A DNA stretch of 18,219 bases, taken from the NCBI GenBank assembly GCA_035518875.1, contig DATIXD010000352.1:1-18219 (forward strand), given 5' to 3'. Shown here one piece after another: positions 15,051 to 18,219 of the stretch. The notes under the pieces are model-generated. The model saw only the letters and a list, made by a program, of their open reading frames with translations, was not told the origin of the DNA and ran no database searches. The position numbers were made by a program, and so were the translations under genes. Position 1 is the first letter of the stretch, and each line of letters opens with the position of its first letter. This stretch comes from DATIXD01 sp035518875. GTDB lineage: Bacteria; Pseudomonadota; Gammaproteobacteria; Methylococcales; Methylococcaceae.

Positions 15051-15821
15051 TTAACGGATGATGCTACGTCCGGTTTGCTTAAGGAAACTCGCCATACACG
15101 AGATTTCCGGCGTTTCTAAGGTCATTTCGTCCAGCATCTTGATGGCGTCTTCCAGCTTCAATCCGGATTTGTAGAGTATCTTGTAGGCCTTCCTGACCTG
15201 CCGGATCGCGTCCCCGCCGAAGCCTTGCCGCTCCAATCCCACGGCATTGATTCCGTGCGGCTTGGTAGGCCTGCCGCCCACCATGACATAGGGCGGGATA
15301 TCCCGTGAGATTACGCTGCCCATGGCGGAAAAGCTGTACTGGCCGATCTTGCAGAACTGATGTACCAGCGAGAATCCGCCCAGGATGGCGTAATCCTCGA
15401 CCACGACATGACCGGCGAGGGAAGCGGCGTTCGCCATGATGACATGGCTGCCGACCTCGCAATCATGGGCGACATGCGTATAAGCCATGAACAGGTTGTC
15501 ATCCCCGATGCGGGTCACTTCCTTGTCCTGCACCGTGCCGCGATGAATGGTGCAGTATTCCCGGATGACGTTGCGATCGCCGATTTCGAGGCGGGTGTTC
15601 TCGCCGTGGTACTTCTTATCCTGCGGATCCTCGCCCACCGATGCGAACTGATAGATCCGGTTGTTGTGGCCGATTCGGGTGGGGCCCTTGATGACGACAT
15701 GGGGGCCGATGGTCGTTCCGGCATCGATCTGAACGTCCGCGCCGATCACGGAGTAAGGACCTATGCTGACGTCGCTCGCCAGCACCGCGGCTGGGTCGAT
15801 GATTGCTGTGGGATCGATCAA
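15051..15821 (-). CDS. lpxA: UDP-N-acetylglucosamine acyltransferase LpxA
   Basis: LpxA catalyses the first step of lipid A synthesis, moving a 3-hydroxyacyl chain from acyl carrier protein to UDP-GlcNAc in the cytosol. The protein has 256 residues (E. coli 262) and forms a left-handed beta-helix of hexapeptide repeats, starting IDPTAIIDPAAVLASDVSIG. The catalytic His is His119 in THVAHD, matching E. coli His125. The C-terminal helices end GRSIIR. The start is probably TTG 15821, overlapping the fabZ stop by four bases, because E. coli LpxA also begins at MID. A GTG at 15845 would add eight non-family residues. Position 167 is Met where E. coli has Gly173, the chain-length ruler. Confidence 0.95.
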   Translation of the reverse strand: MIDPTAIIDPAAVLASDVSIGPYSVIGADVQIDAGTTIGPHVVIKGPTRIGHNNRIYQFASVGEDPQDKKYHGENTRLEIGDRNVIREYCTIHRGTVQDKEVTRIGDDNLFMAYTHVAHDCEVGSHVIMANAASLAGHVVVEDYAILGGFSLVHQFCKIGQYSFSAMGSVISRDIPPYVMVGGRPTKPHGINAVGLERQGFGGDAIRQVRKAYKILYKSGLKLEDAIKMLDEMTLETPEISCMASFLKQTGRSIIR

Positions 15822-16258
15822 GAATTCTGCTCCGCCGCCGCGCACATGATTTCTGCGCTGGCCACCAATTCCCCTTCGACCTCGGCGCGGCAGGAGAAAG
15901 CCCAGATGTTGCGCTTGTGGCGCACGTAATTGGCCTCCAGCAGCAGCCGATCTCCTGGAACGACCGGGCGTTTGAACCTGACCTTGTCCAGTCCGACGAG
16001 ATAGTAGGTCCGCCCCTTGCCGAGAACGTCGGGAGCCGACTCCCCCGCCAACAACCCCGTGGTCTGGGCCAGCGCCTCGATAATCAGCACTCCCGGCATG
16101 ATCGGCAGTTCGGGAAAATGGCCTTGAAAAAAAGGTTCGTTGTAGGTGACGTTCTTGAGGGCCAGTAACCGTTTACCCGGCTCGCATTCGAGCACGCGGT
16201 CAACGAGGAGAAAGGGATATCGGTGAGGCAGATATTCCTTTATTTGATGGATATCCAA
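15818..16258 (-). CDS. fabZ: 3-hydroxyacyl-ACP dehydratase FabZ
   Basis: FabZ removes water from 3-hydroxyacyl-ACP in fatty acid elongation and draws on the same substrate pool as LpxA. The protein has 146 residues with the hot-dog-fold motifs LPHRYPFLLVDRV (10-22) and GHFPELPIMPGVLIIEALAQ (46-65); the catalytic residues are His47 and Glu61. The start codon is TTG 16258 with AAGGA about 8 bases before it. Its stop overlaps the lpxA start. skp ends 54 bases upstream; lpxD, usually between skp and fabZ, is not there. Confidence 0.95.
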   Translation of the reverse strand: MDIHQIKEYLPHRYPFLLVDRVLECEPGKRLLALKNVTYNEPFFQGHFPELPIMPGVLIIEALAQTTGLLAGESAPDVLGKGRTYYLVGLDKVRFKRPVVPGDRLLLEANYVRHKRNIWAFSCRAEVEGELVASAEIMCAAAEQNS

Positions 16259-16312
16259 TGCGCTTTCCTTCTAGTTCGGCGTTGTTGCATCAGGCAGGTT
16301 CTAAGGCGGGCT

Positions 16313-16831
16313 CTATTTCTTGGACCCCTTGAAGCCCGACAGCAGCTTGCTCTCCACCTTGCTGGTGACGTCGATCGCATCGCTGGCATACACTACACCG
16401 TCGGTCAACAGCAGATCGAAATTGTCTTCCTTGGCCAGGGATTGGATGGCCTCGAAAATCTCTTTCTGCAACTGGGTCAGTTCCTCGTTGCGGCGCAGAT
16501 TGAAGTCCTGCCTGAATTCTTCTTGAGCACTCTTGAGCTCTCGCATTCTCTTCATGACCTCCTTTTCCAGCTTTTCCCGCTCGGCGTCGCTCATCACCGC
16601 GGCGTCCTTGGATAGACGCTCTTCCACCTGCTTGATGTCTTTCTGCTCGGCGACCAACTTCTTGTCGCGCGGGGAAAACTCGCGTTCCAACTCTTTCTTC
16701 GCCTGTTCGGCCTGAGGCGCCTTTTCCAACAACCGAGCCACGTTGACAAAACCGATCTTGAGATCTGCGGCTTGACTATTGGCGCTCATCAGCAATCCCA
16801 GCAGCAAGCAATAAAGGCTTCTTCTAGACAT
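16313..16831 (-). CDS. skp: Periplasmic chaperone Skp/OmpH
   Basis: Skp holds unfolded outer-membrane proteins in the periplasm before delivery to BamA. This protein has 172 residues from ATG 16831. A signal peptide (basic SRR, then LYCLLLGLLMSA) is probably cut after about residue 21 (NSQA-AD). The mature part starts LKIGFVNVARLL, typical of OmpH, followed by a long charged coiled coil (about 40-120) forming the tentacles, and an end reading LLTDGVVYASDAIDVT. GGAGTG lies about 10 bases before the ATG. A TTG two codons upstream is a less likely start. It lies downstream of bamA, as in E. coli. Confidence 0.93.
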   Translation of the reverse strand: MSRRSLYCLLLGLLMSANSQAADLKIGFVNVARLLEKAPQAEQAKKELEREFSPRDKKLVAEQKDIKQVEERLSKDAAVMSDAEREKLEKEVMKRMRELKSAQEEFRQDFNLRRNEELTQLQKEIFEAIQSLAKEDNFDLLLTDGVVYASDAIDVTSKVESKLLSGFKGSKK

Positions 16832-16968
16832 ATTCAATTTTCACTCCGGATCAAAAGTTGAATGATTGGCATACAATTAACGAAGGATGGCAGGCACTGG
16901 CTGGGTTTGTTTAGGATGCCGGCAGGCCATTCAAGAACCGAGAACAGTCCGCAAGAGCACATCGAAAC

Positions 16969-16974
16969 ATTATA
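16969..16974 (-). promoter_or_regulatory. Perfect -10 box, possible skp promoter
   Basis: TATAAT on the minus strand sits about 138 bases before the skp ATG, in the 199-base bamA-skp gap. No good -35 is present at 16-19 bases. It could give skp and the lipid A genes expression independent of bamA. Confidence 0.3.
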
Positions 16975-17030
16975 CAAGAACTATCTCGGCCCCGGCGAAC
17001 TATATCACCCTCGCTTACAGAGCGACGCTG

Positions 17031-18219
17031 TTAGAAACCGGAACCGAAAGAAAACTGAAAGCGTTGAACCTGATCGGGGGGGGTCTTGTCGTTCAGGGGC
17101 TGGGCAACACTGAACGTGAGGGCGCCGAACGGCGAAAGCCATTTTGCCGAAAGTCCGGTTGAATATCGTAGATCACCGAGGTTATATGAATTAGATTCCC
17201 CTGCCCCACATGTTGTGTTTGTTGGGCATCCGAAAACGTTACCGGCGTCGAAGAACGCCCCCATTCGCACACTTTTGCTGAGGTCTTCTTTCAGGAAAGG
17301 CACCGGGAACAACCGCTCGGCGGTCCCGACAAGCTTACGCGACCCACCAAAGGCTCTAGGTGTGAAACCCGCTGGCGGATGATCCCTAGGACCTAAGGTA
17401 TTTGCCATGAAACCTCGTACCGACTGCGGCCCGCCGGCATAATAATTTTCATAGAAAGGGAGATCCTTGGTCGATCCGTAGCCATCGCCATAGGCGACTT
17501 CGCCGTTCAGCATAAAGGTCAGATCTTTCGCAATCGGGAAATAATGTTGGGCCCGTATGCTGGCCTTATAGTAACTGAGATCGCTGAACGGCATTGAAGC
17601 CAAGGCCGAAATAGTTTGAAAACCGCCCTGATTGGCGAAGATCGCGCGATTCAGCGTATCGTGGGTCCATCCCACCGATAACAAATAGTTGCCGTATTGA
17701 TCCCCGTTTTCCTCAATGAACGTGTTAACTTCCTCTGAGGTATTGTCGTTCGTTTTGATCTTGGTATTCGCGTAATCCAGATTCAGTCGAAGACTGCTGA
17801 ACTCGCCCAGCGGCACGCCCAAATTGACACCGGCGTCGAACGCATCCGAAGAGTAACTGGTGAAGTTCCCCTGAAATGCATTGGTGTTTGTGCTGCGGTA
17901 GCTGATGTCGAAACCGCTGCTGACGCCGTTCAAGGTGGTATACGGATTCAAATAGCCGAGCTTGTAGATGGTGTTGACATTGCTGTTGTTGAACGTGATG
18001 TTCACCCGTTTGCCGGAGCCGAAAATGTTGTCCTGGGTCACGCTGGCGTTGAAGATGATGCCCTGGGCCTGCGAATAACCGACGCCGGCCATGAGGTTGC
18101 CCGAAGGCTTTTCGACGACGTTGTAGTTGACGTCGATCTGATCGGCAGTGCCAGGCACCGCCGGCGTTTCCACGTTCACCTCCTGGAAATAGCCCAGCCG
18201 CTCCAGGCGGGTCTTGGAA
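17031..18219 (-). CDS. bamA: Outer-membrane assembly factor BamA, N-terminal part outside window
   Basis: BamA folds and inserts beta-barrel proteins into the outer membrane. Only the last 395 residues are present; the frame runs open off the right edge. It begins in the end of the fifth POTRA domain (KTRLERLGYFQEVNVETPAVPG, then DQIDVNYNVVEKPSGNLMAGVGYS) and continues through the whole 16-strand barrel. The loop-6 motif VRGF is in GGPQSVRGF. The protein ends in the C-terminal beta-signal with a final Phe (FQFSFGSGF). It is followed by skp after 199 bases. Confidence 0.96.
   Translation of the reverse strand, partial: SKTRLERLGYFQEVNVETPAVPGTADQIDVNYNVVEKPSGNLMAGVGYSQAQGIIFNASVTQDNIFGSGKRVNITFNNSNVNTIYKLGYLNPYTTLNGVSSGFDISYRSTNTNAFQGNFTSYSSDAFDAGVNLGVPLGEFSSLRLNLDYANTKIKTNDNTSEEVNTFIEENGDQYGNYLLSVGWTHDTLNRAIFANQGGFQTISALASMPFSDLSYYKASIRAQHYFPIAKDLTFMLNGEVAYGDGYGSTKDLPFYENYYAGGPQSVRGFMANTLGPRDHPPAGFTPRAFGGSRKLVGTAERLFPVPFLKEDLSKSVRMGAFFDAGNVFGCPTNTTCGAGESNSYNLGDLRYSTGLSAKWLSPFGALTFSVAQPLNDKTPPDQVQRFQFSFGSGF

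Overview
The window reads as chromosomal DNA of a Gammaproteobacterium. The right-hand end carries the outer-membrane and lipid A block bamA-skp-fabZ-lpxA-rnhB. The centre carries a gammaproteobacterial-type RpoD and a set of genes best known from archaea. I cannot fix the genus; a Methylococcales-like or related lineage is only a guess. GC content looks moderately high in the genes and lower in the long intergenic gaps at about 2.3-3.2 kb and 4.2-5.0 kb. No rRNA, tRNA, CRISPR array, insertion sequence or integrase was seen.

Layout from left to right. At 1-1310 (minus) is an exported, probably lipid-anchored amidohydrolase of the TRZ/ATZ type, cut by the left edge. Divergent from it is a multi-pass membrane protein of the YwaF/TIGR02206 type (1556-2269, plus). 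A 925-base stretch follows with inverted repeats and only one doubtful small reading frame. At 3195-4160 (minus) is a UPF0282/COG2248-like metallo-beta-lactamase-fold protein. Another 839-base mostly non-coding stretch leads into rpoD (5000-6796, plus), which ends at a strong intrinsic terminator and is not preceded by dnaG.

From 7086 to 10565 is a compact plus-strand operon. It holds a small two-helix membrane protein, a 15-codon mini-ORF, archease, the RNA ligase RtcB, and an M50 site-2 protease with a CBS pair. Archease and RtcB form a known RNA-ligation pair: archease speeds guanylylation and turnover of RtcB. The membrane protein and intramembrane protease in the same operon suggest a link to membrane or stress signalling. 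On the opposite strand, 10660-13615 holds a GYD-domain protein, two unrecognised proteins and an archaeal-type S-adenosylmethionine synthetase.

From 13762 to the right edge all genes lie on the minus strand: a MOSC-domain protein, rnhB, lpxA, fabZ, skp and the C-terminal part of bamA. This resembles the classical bamA-skp-lpxD-fabZ-lpxA-lpxB-rnhB order, but lpxD and lpxB are missing from their usual places. fabZ and lpxA overlap by four bases and both appear to start with TTG. LpxA carries a methionine where E. coli has Gly173, the acyl-chain ruler position, which predicts a preference for a shorter hydroxyacyl chain.

The main points for follow-up are the archaeal-flavoured gene set around a stand-alone rpoD, the archease-RtcB-site-2-protease operon with its mini-ORF, the rearranged lipid A cluster, the LpxA ruler residue, and the exported amidohydrolase.
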